Shown here: positions 27,971 to 37,417 of the stretch, in pieces
Layout of the letters: the number at the start of each line of letters is the position of its first letter
How positions within the stretch are numbered: the first letter of the stretch is position 1
NCBI GenBank assembly: GCA_023205875.1
Contig: CP060764.1
Location: forward strand, 186,001-250,000
DNA from: Chloropicon primus
Lineage: Eukaryota; Chlorophyta; Chloropicophyceae; Chloropicales; Chloropicaceae
Direction of reading: 5' to 3'
Length of the DNA: 64,000 bases
Made by a program: the position numbers and the translations under genes
Notes under the pieces: generated by a model
The model's database searches: none
Told to the model about the DNA's origin: nothing
What the model saw: the letters and a program-made list of their open reading frames with translations, nothing else

Positions 27971-28948
27971 ATGGCTCAGCAACAGTATCCGGACTTCACA
28001 GGGCACTGGAAGCAGGTGAAGAACGAGAATGCCGACGGGTACCTGAAGGTTCTCGGGTTCCCCTTCCCCATCAGGAGGTTTGCGGTGCCTGCCATGGGGA
28101 AGAGCACGGACATCGTGAAGCAGGCGGGAGACTTGCAAGTCGTGACCACGATCAATGTCAAGGGCTCCTGGACGAGGAAGTTCATCGTTGGCAAGGAGAT
28201 CACCCAGACGAACGCGGAGGGCGACAAGTGCGTCACGACGACCTGGTGGGACAACGACGAGAAGGAGTGCCCGGGCAAGATGCTGCACAAGAGCAAGCTG
28301 GTGGGGGCGAAGAGGGGGGTCAGCGAATCCTGGAGGTGGTACGACGGGGGTCTGATGGTCATCAAGAGCATCGTTCACCTCGAGAAGAAGCCGGGAACGC
28401 AGGCGTGGATGCTTTGGTACTTTGAGAGCATCGAACCCGTGCGCAACGAGACCTTCCTCTCCGCGAGGTCCAAGATGAAGCAGATCACGAGGGAGCAGAA
28501 GCTCATCGCGGAGGTGACCGAGAAGCAGACGAAGGAGCTCAAGGACGCGATGAAGGACCTCAGCACCATCCAGCAGGCTTTCGTGGTCGAGATGCTGTCG
28601 AACCTGAAGAAGAAGAAGGACGGGGGGGCCACCACCTCGGCCGCCTCCAAGTGGAAGACCAAGGCCAAGGTGAACGCCCCGGACTCGAGCAAGAAGGGGC
28701 AGCAGGACGAGGCGCAGGCGAAGGACGACGAGTTTTACGACTGCGACGACCTCACCGAGGAGCAGGCCAGGGCCCTGGAGAAGCAGGCCAAGGAGATCGA
28801 GGAGACCGTGGCCCGCGTGTCTTTCGACGACCCAACGACCGTCGTGGCTGACCAGGCCGCCGCCCCGGCGAAAACTTTCTTGTGCTTCCCCGTGGCAAAG
28901 AAGCCGCTGAAAAGGCTTCCCACGATCGTGCAGGACGCCCTAAAGTAA
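27971..28948 (+). CDS. Fatty-acid-binding-protein-like (calycin) protein with C-terminal extension
   Basis: 325 aa, intronless. The N-terminal ~135 residues match the FABP layout: FTGHWKQVKNENADGYLKVLG (entry helix region, compare [21 protein letters not shown] shape), then strands ending VTTTINVKGS, KFIVGKEITQTNAEG, SKLVGAKRG and WRWYDGGLMVIKSI. This points to a cytosolic lipid-binding beta-barrel. From about residue 165 the protein is helical and charged (REQKLIAEVTEKQTKELKDA), then Lys/Ala-rich and acidic (DDEFYDCDDLTEEQARALE), ending in a basic tail; partner unknown. The start is the first ATG (27971); an in-frame GTG at 27962 is not used. Assignment to FABP rests on pattern by eye. Confidence 0.68.
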   Translation: MAQQQYPDFTGHWKQVKNENADGYLKVLGFPFPIRRFAVPAMGKSTDIVKQAGDLQVVTTINVKGSWTRKFIVGKEITQTNAEGDKCVTTTWWDNDEKECPGKMLHKSKLVGAKRGVSESWRWYDGGLMVIKSIVHLEKKPGTQAWMLWYFESIEPVRNETFLSARSKMKQITREQKLIAEVTEKQTKELKDAMKDLSTIQQAFVVEMLSNLKKKKDGGATTSAASKWKTKAKVNAPDSSKKGQQDEAQAKDDEFYDCDDLTEEQARALEKQAKEIEETVARVSFDDPTTVVADQAAAPAKTFLCFPVAKKPLKRLPTIVQDALK

Positions 28949-29038
28949 CACGAGAAAGCATTTTTTTTGGTTTTTTTTTGTTGTTGTTGTTTTTGTTGGT
29001 TTCTTCCACGTACGTCTGTGCTGTTGTCCTGGTTAGAA

Positions 29039-29043
29039 TTACA
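29039..29043 (-). promoter_or_regulatory. TGTAA poly(A) signal candidate
   Basis: Minus-strand TGTAA 34 bases past the CWC22 stop. Confidence 0.35.
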
Positions 29044-29077
29044 TAACGAATACACCTCCGGCGTTGTTGTGGTTGGT

Positions 29078-31126
29078 TTACTTCTTGCCCTTCTTTCTGC
29101 CTTCGCCGCTGTCCGCAGTGTCCGAGTAGCTGTAAGAACCCGAGTAGCTGTAGCTGTAGCTGTACGACGACCCGCTGTAGCTGTAAGAACCCGAGTAACT
29201 GCACGAGTCCGATCGACCGCCCTTGTTCTTTTGCGGCCTCGATGATGGCACAGGGTTTGGCTGCTTGTTCTGCATAATTGTCTTGGGGAGGTTCTTGAGG
29301 TGAGCACGCATGTCGTCGGTGAGTCCACCCAAGCCTATCGAAGTGAAGAAGTTGATGGAGAACCTCGTGTCTTTCGGCAAATTCTTTGGGAACACCCCGT
29401 CGTACCATCCCGAAGATACCGCAGAACGCTCTTGCAGGCGCTCGTTGAGCGTTTTCAGCCCCAAGGAAGCGGCCAACTCCTGGAAGAGAATCTTGATGAA
29501 AATCCTGGAAGAGGACGTCGTGTCGTCCTCCGTGATCTTGATCGCCGTGAGCACCGACCACGGAAGCCCGTCCGTCTCCAAGAGGTGCGCGAACAGCTTG
29601 GCAACGTTCCTGAGCTTGTTCGTTTCCAGCCTATGTATCGTCTTGTACTGCTTGTGAAAGGCTTCGGCAAAGCAGTCCTGGTACACGCGCCTGACTTGGC
29701 AAAAGCGGTGGGCCAGCAGGCCATAGTACTTGACGTACGTCCTCTCCTGGCTGCAGCATTCTATGATCATCGACGAGAGCTCGTCCTCCTTCCCTTCAGG
29801 GATCTTGATCTTCATCAGTTTGTGCCCAGCCTCCTCAAAGTCGAGCGCGCTCATAATTGTCAGGTATATAGACCTCCTCAAGTTGACGAGGTCCGTCTCG
29901 GTCATGTCGGTGATTCCCGCCCCTCCCGCGTCGGTGACGACGGGGGCCGCAGTGGGCGGGGGACCCTCATCCCTTTCCTCCTCGGAGTCCTCCTCCTCGG
30001 AGCCCTCGCCGTCACTGTCTTCCTCCTCGGAGGACGACTCTCCCAGGATTTCCTTCTTCATCTTTCCGTACTCCCTCTCGCTCTCCTCGAAGTTCGGGTC
30101 GAGCTTGAAGACGTCCAGGCCCGACTGGGCGTCCAGCTTGTCCTCCAAGCTCAGCTCGTGGGTTATCTGGTCGTCTATCTCAACCAAGTCCAGCTCCTGC
30201 AGGACCGCCGGAAAGTCCTCAAAGCTCGTCTTTCTCACCGTAAAGAGACCCTCGATAATGAACTGGACACGCTTGTGTATCTCCCCCTCGTGAAGTATGC
30301 CCCGAAACCTCTCGAACACGGAGTGAAGCCCCTTGGGACTCACCTCCAGGAGCATAGCCCCCACCTCCTTGACGAAGGTCACGGCCAACTCCACCGAGTC
30401 GTTCGAGGGGTTCTCCAGGAGAAGGGCCAAGATTTCCAGGGCCAAGAGCTCGTGCTCCACCTGCTGGTTCACCAGGTGGGCTATGAACTTGCAAGCCGCC
30501 GTGCAGATGGGCTTGTCGTTCCTCTTGTATGCCCGCCTGAACTGCAGCACGACTCTGGTGACGAGGAGCTCTCCTATCTCTGGGAATTTGGTGTTGATCA
30601 CCGCCACGAGGGAAGCGTACACGTTCGTGAACGCTGGGCTCGCCATCTGAGACTTCATGAGCGACCGCACGAAGAGACCTTTGCCCCTCACCAGGTTCTC
30701 GCCGAAGATCTCCGGCAAGATCTCCTTCAAGTTCCCTTTATTCACCTGAGAGAAGACGAGCGACCAAGAGTCGAGTCGAGTCGAGAAGAGAAGAGAAGAG
30801 AAGAGAAGAAACAAGAGCAAGGTCAGCCGCCGCAATGTCTTCGAGGGGAGGGATGTCACGGGATCGCTCGCACTCACCTTGTTCACGAGGCCGTTGATGC
30901 TCTTCCTCAACGCGTCCCAGGCCAGCCTCTGGTAGCTCTCGCTCTGCTTATCAGGACCCACTTCCTTCATCATTTGCGCCAGCTTGAAGGGAGGTATGTA
31001 GACGCCACCCCTCGCCGCCGCCGAGGCCTTCCTCGTGGACGGGACCTTGGCTTCCTGGGCCTCCGACCTCCTCCTCTTCCTCCCCTCGCCCTCCGACGGG
31101 CTCCCGTCGCGCGCTCGGGTCACCAT
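29078..31126 (-). CDS. CWC22: Pre-mRNA splicing factor CWC22
   Basis: Spliceosomal MIF4G/MA3 protein that recruits eIF4A3 for exon-junction complex deposition. Two exons: 30878-31126 and 29078-30745; the intron (30746-30877, 132 nt) has GTGAGT donor and CTCAG acceptor, phase 0. About 638 aa. A basic N-terminus leads to GGVYIPPFKLAQMM, LRKSINGLVNKVNKGN and the MIF4G core (RGKGLFVRSLMKSQMASPAF, KFPEIGELLVTRVVLQFR, RNDKPICTAACKFIAHLVNQ), then FKLDPNFEESE, an acidic linker, the MA3 domain (LRRSIYLTIMSALDFEEAGHK) and SIGLGGLTDDMR. The animal RS tail is replaced by alternating Tyr-Ser (YSGSYSYSGSSYSYSYSYS), ending in Lys. Start: MVTRARDG at 31126. Confidence 0.94.
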   Translation of the reverse strand: MVTRARDGSPSEGEGRKRRRSEAQEAKVPSTRKASAAARGGVYIPPFKLAQMMKEVGPDKQSESYQRLAWDALRKSINGLVNKVSASDPVTSLPSKTLRRLTLLLFLLFSSLLFSTRLDSWSLVFSQVNKGNLKEILPEIFGENLVRGKGLFVRSLMKSQMASPAFTNVYASLVAVINTKFPEIGELLVTRVVLQFRRAYKRNDKPICTAACKFIAHLVNQQVEHELLALEILALLLENPSNDSVELAVTFVKEVGAMLLEVSPKGLHSVFERFRGILHEGEIHKRVQFIIEGLFTVRKTSFEDFPAVLQELDLVEIDDQITHELSLEDKLDAQSGLDVFKLDPNFEESEREYGKMKKEILGESSSEEEDSDGEGSEEEDSEEERDEGPPPTAAPVVTDAGGAGITDMTETDLVNLRRSIYLTIMSALDFEEAGHKLMKIKIPEGKEDELSSMIIECCSQERTYVKYYGLLAHRFCQVRRVYQDCFAEAFHKQYKTIHRLETNKLRNVAKLFAHLLETDGLPWSVLTAIKITEDDTTSSSRIFIKILFQELAASLGLKTLNERLQERSAVSSGWYDGVFPKNLPKDTRFSINFFTSIGLGGLTDDMRAHLKNLPKTIMQNKQPNPVPSSRPQKNKGGRSDSCSYSGSYSYSGSSYSYSYSYSGSYSYSDTADSGEGRKKGKK

Positions 31127-31582
31127 GACTCTGCCTCTCTCAACTAAAACTGGAGGCCTCGGGAGGAATGGCTTGGGGGAGGAGGTGGATCCAGTCCAAT
31201 GGAAGAAGGTCAGAGGGTGGAGAGGGGGAGGGGACCAAGAGGGAAGGACTGCCTCACAATCTTCCTCACACATACATACCCACATGCACACACGCACACA
31301 CTGTACCGATCCATTGGAGAGGAGATGCTTGAAAAAGAGGAAGAGGGAGAAGAGGGTCTGGTGGTGGTGTCAGTCAGTGGCCTGGGAGGGTCGGGTTAGT
31401 CAGGGACTTCGACATTCGCCCGCGCCTGCGTCCGATCAGAGGAGGGGGGGGGGATAAGACGACTGGGGACGAGGCACTTTAGTTGCTTCGACAGTAGACG
31501 GCGAGTTGGTAAAAAAAAGTTGTGTGTGTTGAAAAACTTTATTTTTGTCTGTCTGTCTGTCTGTCTGTCTGCTGTTGAAACT
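31127..31582. promoter_or_regulatory. CWC22 promoter / lipocalin 3' flank
   Basis: 456 bp between same-strand genes, with a CA-type run (31266-31302), a G run (31442-31452) and (GTCT)n at 31546-31572 next to the lipocalin stop. No gene seen. Confidence 0.35.
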
Positions 31583-32356
31583 CTACGCGCACTGGTGCTG
31601 CTGCTCTTTGATCTTGAATTCCTTCCAGGGAATGTTGTACTCGCTCCACTTGGTGAGAACGTCGCCCATGGTCACGATGTCCAGGGTCTTCTTCCTGCTC
31701 ACGATGAAGGCCTGCTGGGTCGTCGTGCCAAAGTGGGGCGAGCACGTGTAGAGCATCGCCCAAGACTTGTAGTCCGTGTCCACCACCCAGAGCTTGCTCA
31801 CCCTGTTCAGCAAGAAGTGGTACCCCTTGTTCCTGTAGTCCCTGGTGGGAGAGATCTGCTCCAGGTGCTGCAAGTTCTTCGCCTGGTCCGAGTCGGTGAC
31901 GAACCTGCAGCGCATGTCGTCCCTGTCCGGCTCACGCAGCCAAGCGACCTTGTGCCAGTCCCCCTGAAAGTCCTCGAAGTTGAAGGCCCTGAGCTTGGCG
32001 GTCGTGTTGTCCGCCCTAGTGAGGGGGGGGCACAGGCCGTCCAAGGTCTCCAGGGCCCGGTCGTAGTCCGTCTTCTCCGAGGCCCAGTTGAAGCTCTCGA
32101 AGTGGAGTCCGAGGAACCAGGCCACGAAGACCAGGGCCACGGCCGTCGTGACCCTGGACCCAAACGACTTGGGGCAAGCCTCCCCCTTGCCGGAGGAGGA
32201 GGACCCCAAGTCAGAAGACTCCCTCCTCTCCGTCCTCTCCAAGAAGGACCTCCTCTGCTCCCGGAGCCTCCTCTGGTACTCCTCCTGCGCGGACTGCCGA
32301 CGCTCCAGAAGCACCAGGCTGGACTCGCTCGCGCAGCTCCTCAGTCTCGTCGCCAT
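31583..32356 (-). CDS. Membrane-anchored lipocalin
   Basis: 257 aa, intronless. The start is MATRLRSC at 32356; the upstream in-frame sequence is intergenic low complexity. The cytosolic-side N-terminus is basic and Glu/Arg-rich (QEEYQRRLREQRRSFLERTE), followed by one TM helix (VTTAVALVFVAWFLGLHF, about residues 69-86), so a type II topology is likely. The rest is a lipocalin barrel: GDWHKVAWLREPD (the G-x-W motif), RYRC-like MRCRFVTDS, YRNKGYHFLLNR, WVVDTDYKSWAMLYTC (the TDY strand) and a final helix before PWKEF. It would bind small hydrophobic molecules at a membrane; ligand unknown. Confidence 0.8.
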   Translation of the reverse strand: MATRLRSCASESSLVLLERRQSAQEEYQRRLREQRRSFLERTERRESSDLGSSSSGKGEACPKSFGSRVTTAVALVFVAWFLGLHFESFNWASEKTDYDRALETLDGLCPPLTRADNTTAKLRAFNFEDFQGDWHKVAWLREPDRDDMRCRFVTDSDQAKNLQHLEQISPTRDYRNKGYHFLLNRVSKLWVVDTDYKSWAMLYTCSPHFGTTTQQAFIVSRKKTLDIVTMGDVLTKWSEYNIPWKEFKIKEQQHQCA

Positions 32357-33388
32357 CTCGCCCTCCGCCCCGTCGTCGCTTTTCCTTTTTTTTCTCTCGC
32401 TCTCTCTTTTTCTTGGCCTAAAAGCCAACCAATCAATCCCCCTCCTCCTTAGATGATGATGATGATGATGTTGAGGATGTGTCAAACCACAAGCAACGCG
32501 CGCTTTCTCGTGCCCATGTCCCACACATACGCACGCGCACACTGCACGCACGCGAAACCTCGAACCAACAAGCAAGCAAGAGAAGACCCCAAGGTTTCCC
32601 TAAACCCGTCCCCACCGGCAGAAGCCCTCAAGCTCTACCCCTCTTCCTCTCCCTGTGCTACCGAAACACCATTCGCTTGGCTCCCTCCTCTCTCTCCCCG
32701 CGCGCGAGCGAGAAAAAAAAAACGGAACGAAACGAAACGAAAGCGCACTCGGTGTCGTGACGGTGTCGCCCTCGTCGTCGTCGTCGTCGTCGTCGTTGCT
32801 CTCGTCGTTGTGATCTGTCCCGTTGCTTGGCTGCTCTTGTTCTCGAGATAAAATCATCGAGATAGAAAAAAAAACGTGGGATTGGAGCCGAAAGAGAGAG
32901 AGAGAGAGAGAGGGCAAACAAAGAGGAAAGGGAAGGGAATAGACAGAAGAGAGGGAGAAAGGGGGGAAGGAACATCATCATCATCATCAACTCCTTCAAT
33001 CGCGATCCGGGGAGGAGACGTTTGCCTCTTTTCTTAATCCTTTCCAGGACGAAGCCTTCAACAGCTCGATCCACAAAAGTAAGAGTAAGAGTAAACAAAA
33101 AAGGAAACACATAAATATATTAATATATAAAAAGATGGGCTTGCTCCTCTTTGCTTTGCAATTGTGTTGGTGCTCTCCTTTTATTCGTTCGTTCGTTCGC
33201 CAAGCAAGCAAGCAAAGCGGCGCAATGCAATTCATCATCACCACCACCGTGTTCATCAATACAATGTCATTGTTTGTTTGTTTGTTGTTGTTGTTAATGC
33301 ACAAAAGAGAAAGAAAAAAAAAACAAAAACAAAAACGCTTTCCCGGAGCGTGAATCTCATCCTCATCGTCATCCTCGACAACTTGTCA
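32357..33388. other. Intergenic region lipocalin / GPCR, no gene seen
   Basis: About 1 kb between two minus-strand genes: lipocalin promoter and GPCR 3' flank. It contains GTC triplets (32774-32800), a GA run (32896-32912), ATC triplets and an AT-rich piece (33105-33133). Short frames on both strands have no domain. Confidence 0.4.
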
Positions 33389-36300
33389 CTACGACTTGTC
33401 GCTCGTGGGCGGCGGGGTGATCTTCGGGCTGATGATCGGAGAGACCTTGGAGGTGCTCCTCTCGCTGTTGATCATGGAAGTGTTCCTCTTCGAACCCTGC
33501 AGGGTGGAGTTGAGGATGTCCGTGGCGGTGTTGTTGACGTTGTTGGTGTTGTTCATCGAGGGGACGACGGAGCCCACGGCGTAGAACGCCTTGGAGCCCG
33601 TGATCCCGATGCACGTTCCGCCGAAGGCCACGACGGAGGCCAGGGTGATCAGGATGAACCGAACGGTGATCTCTACGTCCAGGGCCAGGACCACGGGCAG
33701 GATCACGATGCAGACTATGGTCGAGTTGTAGAGCCCGAAGAAGATGGACTTGGACTCCTGGAAGTCGTCCTGGACGTCCTTGATCTTGTAAGCGATGTAG
33801 GCGCTGTAAATGATCAGGACGGCGTGGACAAAGACCGTGAGGAGGAAAGTGATGTTCCCGGTATTGTCCTTGCAGACCTCCTTGACGACGCTCTCCCCGT
33901 TCACGATCCTGACCTCCGTCTGGGCCTCCGGAGGGGCGACGGCGAGGTGCACGATCAGCATGGTCACCGCCAGCCCAAGGAGCTTGAAGAAGATCACCAG
34001 CATCTTGTTGGTCGTCAGGATCACCTTCTTCATGGCCTGGTTGTTGAAGATGGAGTCGATCCGGATCATCTTGGTGAGGAACGCGGTGTACATGACGGAA
34101 ACCCCCAGGAACACGCACAGCGGGGTCAGGGTGCAGGTGCTGTCGGTGGGCTTCCCGATCAGCCAGAACGGCGTGAGGAGGCCAATCACACCTCCCGCGC
34201 AGGCGATGATCACGAACACGGGCTGGGACCTCCTGATCGCCTTCTCCTGGGCCTTGGCCGAGTAGATGACCATGAGCACGAACAGCACTAACATCACGAG
34301 CAGGAGGATGGTCATCATGGCGATGGCGACGGCCGAGTCCGCCACAATGTACTCGCACTGGAACGTAAAGTCGCTCGGCAGGGCGGAGCCCTCGACGCAG
34401 GCAGACCCGTTGGCCCCAGACCTCTGGCCAGCGACACAGCAGTCCGAAGGGAGCTGGGGGTTCCCGAACAGAGGGTTCTTCCAGGAGTACGTCCCCTTCC
34501 TCTCGTTGTTGTCGTCGCACTGGCTCAAGACAATGTTCCAGTTGCTCGCGGTGCAAGCAGCAGGCCTCGCGAAGCACTCTCCCGCGATGTCGACCGTCTC
34601 CAAGTCGCTCTCTGGCGTGCCCCCAGTGTCCTTCGTCGTGAACTGGATCTGGCCATCAAGGCAGTTGGTGACCTTGACCTTGAGCGTGCTGAGCTTCCCG
34701 GTGTAAGGCAATGCCGAGACCCGGGCCGTGCCGTCGTAGAGCTCCAGGGGGCCAGAGAAGGACACGATCTTCATGTTGACCTCATCGTCGTCCTGGTTCA
34801 GGAGGAAGCCAAGGTCGGAGAGCAGGGTCATGACGCCCTCCTTCGCCGTCGCTTGGTTCGACTTGAGGATCGGAGGATCGTTCACCTGCTGAATCTTCAG
34901 GGTGATCTTGGCGTTGTCGCTCCTCCTGTACCTGTCGTAAGGGCAATCATACGCAGCGAACTCAAAGGCATCGTCCCCGTAAGCGTCCTTGTCGGGCAGG
35001 TAGTAGACAGACTTGGAAGGGTACTCGAGAGCTCCGTCGGGGAGCTGGGTGGAGCCGAACATCTGCACGTAGTCAATCTCATTCCAGTCAGGAACCGCAG
35101 CGGTATCCAACTCGACCCTAATCGTGTTGGACTTGAACGGTGGCTGGCAGACGGTCGGGCCAAACTTCCTGAACTGCTGGAACTTGGAGTGGTGCTTCTG
35201 AATGTCGTTCGACGCGGTGCCCTCCCACAGCTTGTAGTACTTCTTCGCGCCCTCGTTCCACGTTCTCACTTGGTTCACGGCTCCCATGCCCCTGTTCTCG
35301 CCGATCTCCACCCCCATCACGTACAGGGGCTGGGTGTAGTTGACCTCCAGGTACTCGTACGCCCCGTTCTCGGCAAAGTAAGCAATCGGGTCGTGCTTGA
35401 ACGAGATGATGCTGTCCGAGAATTCCGTGAGCGAGCCCTCCGTTCCGGCTTTCCACAGGGGACTCCAGGCGAGGGGAGTGTCCCCGAACGAGTCCACGCT
35501 AGGCGGCCCAAGTGCCTGAATTGGATGGTAACTCACGCTCTTTCCATTTCCCCAGAATGAGCTCACTTGCGTCACGTTGTAAGCGTACTGGTAGATCGGC
35601 TCCTGAAGGCTGTAGGGCGTGAAAGGCTTTATGATCTCAGCTCCAACGCTGCCGTCGCTGTTCTCAAGAAAGAGCTTTCCCTTCTGTGGCAGCTTCGTGA
35701 TCACCATCGTGTACATGTCCGTCTCCGGGTCGAGGACATCCAAAGAGATTTTCTCGTGTGCCTGGTCCTCTTCGAGGTTGACAGTCTTGCTCGAACAGAT
35801 CGGAACGTCGTCCAGGGCAAAGATGCTGTACGTTCCAGTAATCTCGAGGGTGGTAGCCAGAGAGTCCAACAACTCGAACTTGACCGCGCCGGGGACCTCG
35901 CCGGACCGGTCCAAGGCGAGCTTGCAAATCGCGTAACCCGGCTCCGGCAAGACTCCTCCCTCAACTGCTTTGCTCCCCACGTTGAAGTCCAAGTTCTGGT
36001 TCGTGAAGTACTTGGTCGCGTAAAGGCAGTCCTCGTTGTCCTTGAGCACCTTCACGCTGCAATCCAGGCCGAGGGTGTTGTGGCACCCCAAATTCATCGT
36101 GAAAGGCTTGTCCTCGATAGGAGTCATGGTGAAGACCTTGCTGGGAAGGTCTTCTGAGATCTTCATCTCCCCCGCGATGAGGATCTTCATCTTGTACGAC
36201 ACCGTGTTGTCCGCCACGGGATGAAAAGTCACCTCGTCGGAGGTGGGCTGAGCGCCCCCTCCTATTGCTGGCGCGGTGTACTTGTAGTTCCTCGTCTTGG

Positions 36301-37417
36301 CCGAGCCTCCCGCGGTAACGTCCACTCCGTCAGGGTCCGTCATCAGCCCACTTGGGCCCACGGTCACCTCGATGTCGTACGGAAGCTCGATGTCAGTCAC
36401 GAGAGGGGTGGTGCCGTCGTACCCAGAGACAGCGACGTTCAACTGGTAGTCCGCTCCGCCGTTCTTCACAAGGTCGAACTCGTTGGCCGTTCCAACGCCC
36501 TCAAGGGGTGCCGAGGAGACCACCAAAAGCGGCTTTACTCCCGTAAAGGTCTTCTCCTCGTTGGTGTCCGTGAACGTGTCCCCGTCCTTGAAACCACCGA
36601 GAATCAAGTCGTAGAAGGCACCACCGCTTCCTTGGTTCTCCAAGAAGGATCCACTCGGGCCGCCGCTCCTCAGGGTCGACTCCTCGAACGTGTGCCGCAC
36701 CTTGAGGGACGCGTCGTTGGTGGAAATGAGCAGCTTCTGCCAGTTGGCACCGATGTCCGCCTCGCTCACGACCTTGTTGTACATGCACAACTCGTCGAAC
36801 TGCCCGTAAAAGTTCGAGGACTTGATCGTCTCTCCCGCGTTGAAGGTGTACATGCCAAGGGTGAAGTAGCCCTGGCTCGCTGCATTGAACTCCAGGGGCT
36901 TGGCATCGTAAGATGCGGTGTAGAACTTGGTTCCGTTCACGTACACAAGCAAAGACGTCGAGTCCACGGTGATGGTAATACGATGCCATTCCAAAGTATC
37001 CGGAACCGATTTCAAGGACGAGGGCTCCGACAAGCGATGGAAGTACCTAAGGTCAGCAGTGCCCTGGCTTGCCTCGGTCCCCGTTCTCATCGCATCGTCG
37101 TTGGAAGAGTACTCCATGTGAAACATCTGGAGGTAGTTCTTATCGGTTGCAGTGATGAACGAGAAGTGGCAGAACCGAGACATGTGTTGTATCGTGCTTC
37201 CACCGTAAGTCTTCACCCAGTAGTCCACCGTCATGCCGTCCGTGAAGTCTCCGTCTTGGAGCAGGTCACGAAACCCGGCAGCTGACATACCCCCGAAAGG
37301 GAAGTACAGACTCTTCCCGTACCCATGAACCGCAGTCGACGCCCGTACGAGAGGCACAAGACTTTGCAGGACAACCACGCAAGAGAATGCGGCTAGAATT
37401 CTGACAGAGACTGCCAT
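33389..37417 (-). CDS. Class C-like seven-transmembrane receptor with LamG-type ectodomain
   Basis: 1,342 aa, intronless. The start ATG at 37417 gives a signal peptide (MAVSVRILAAFSCVVVLQSL). Residues about 30-240 look like a LamG/concanavalin-type domain (YFPFGGMSAAGFRDL, DYWVKTYGG, WHRITITVDSTSLLVYVNGTK, FYGQFDELCMYNKVVSEADI). A long ectodomain follows, with Ig/cadherin-like repeats and a possible discoidin/F5-8C-like module around 640-770 (YLEVNYTQPLYVMGVEIGEN, TIRVELDTAAVPDWNEIDYV). Seven TM helices lie at about 1015-1270, with class C features such as RRSQPVFVIIACAGGVIGLL and FLTKMIRIDSIFNN after TM3. A Ser/Thr/Asn-rich tail follows (about 70 aa). Ligand unknown; class C 7TM proteins with variable ectodomains occur in many protists. 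Confidence 0.82.
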   Translation of the reverse strand: MAVSVRILAAFSCVVVLQSLVPLVRASTAVHGYGKSLYFPFGGMSAAGFRDLLQDGDFTDGMTVDYWVKTYGGSTIQHMSRFCHFSFITATDKNYLQMFHMEYSSNDDAMRTGTEASQGTADLRYFHRLSEPSSLKSVPDTLEWHRITITVDSTSLLVYVNGTKFYTASYDAKPLEFNAASQGYFTLGMYTFNAGETIKSSNFYGQFDELCMYNKVVSEADIGANWQKLLISTNDASLKVRHTFEESTLRSGGPSGSFLENQGSGGAFYDLILGGFKDGDTFTDTNEEKTFTGVKPLLVVSSAPLEGVGTANEFDLVKNGGADYQLNVAVSGYDGTTPLVTDIELPYDIEVTVGPSGLMTDPDGVDVTAGGSAKTRNYKYTAPAIGGGAQPTSDEVTFHPVADNTVSYKMKILIAGEMKISEDLPSKVFTMTPIEDKPFTMNLGCHNTLGLDCSVKVLKDNEDCLYATKYFTNQNLDFNVGSKAVEGGVLPEPGYAICKLALDRSGEVPGAVKFELLDSLATTLEITGTYSIFALDDVPICSSKTVNLEEDQAHEKISLDVLDPETDMYTMVITKLPQKGKLFLENSDGSVGAEIIKPFTPYSLQEPIYQYAYNVTQVSSFWGNGKSVSYHPIQALGPPSVDSFGDTPLAWSPLWKAGTEGSLTEFSDSIISFKHDPIAYFAENGAYEYLEVNYTQPLYVMGVEIGENRGMGAVNQVRTWNEGAKKYYKLWEGTASNDIQKHHSKFQQFRKFGPTVCQPPFKSNTIRVELDTAAVPDWNEIDYVQMFGSTQLPDGALEYPSKSVYYLPDKDAYGDDAFEFAAYDCPYDRYRRSDNAKITLKIQQVNDPPILKSNQATAKEGVMTLLSDLGFLLNQDDDEVNMKIVSFSGPLELYDGTARVSALPYTGKLSTLKVKVTNCLDGQIQFTTKDTGGTPESDLETVDIAGECFARPAACTASNWNIVLSQCDDNNERKGTYSWKNPLFGNPQLPSDCCVAGQRSGANGSACVEGSALPSDFTFQCEYIVADSAVAIAMMTILLLVMLVLFVLMVIYSAKAQEKAIRRSQPVFVIIACAGGVIGLLTPFWLIGKPTDSTCTLTPLCVFLGVSVMYTAFLTKMIRIDSIFNNQAMKKVILTTNKMLVIFFKLLGLAVTMLIVHLAVAPPEAQTEVRIVNGESVVKEVCKDNTGNITFLLTVFVHAVLIIYSAYIAYKIKDVQDDFQESKSIFFGLYNSTIVCIVILPVVLALDVEITVRFILITLASVVAFGGTCIGITGSKAFYAVGSVVPSMNNTNNVNNTATDILNSTLQGSKRNTSMINSERSTSKVSPIISPKITPPPTSDKS

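Noticed and set aside
29300-31147. A 615-codon plus-strand frame over CWC22
   Set aside because: Antisense shadow of a confidently identified gene; His/Leu/Arg-rich translation without a domain.
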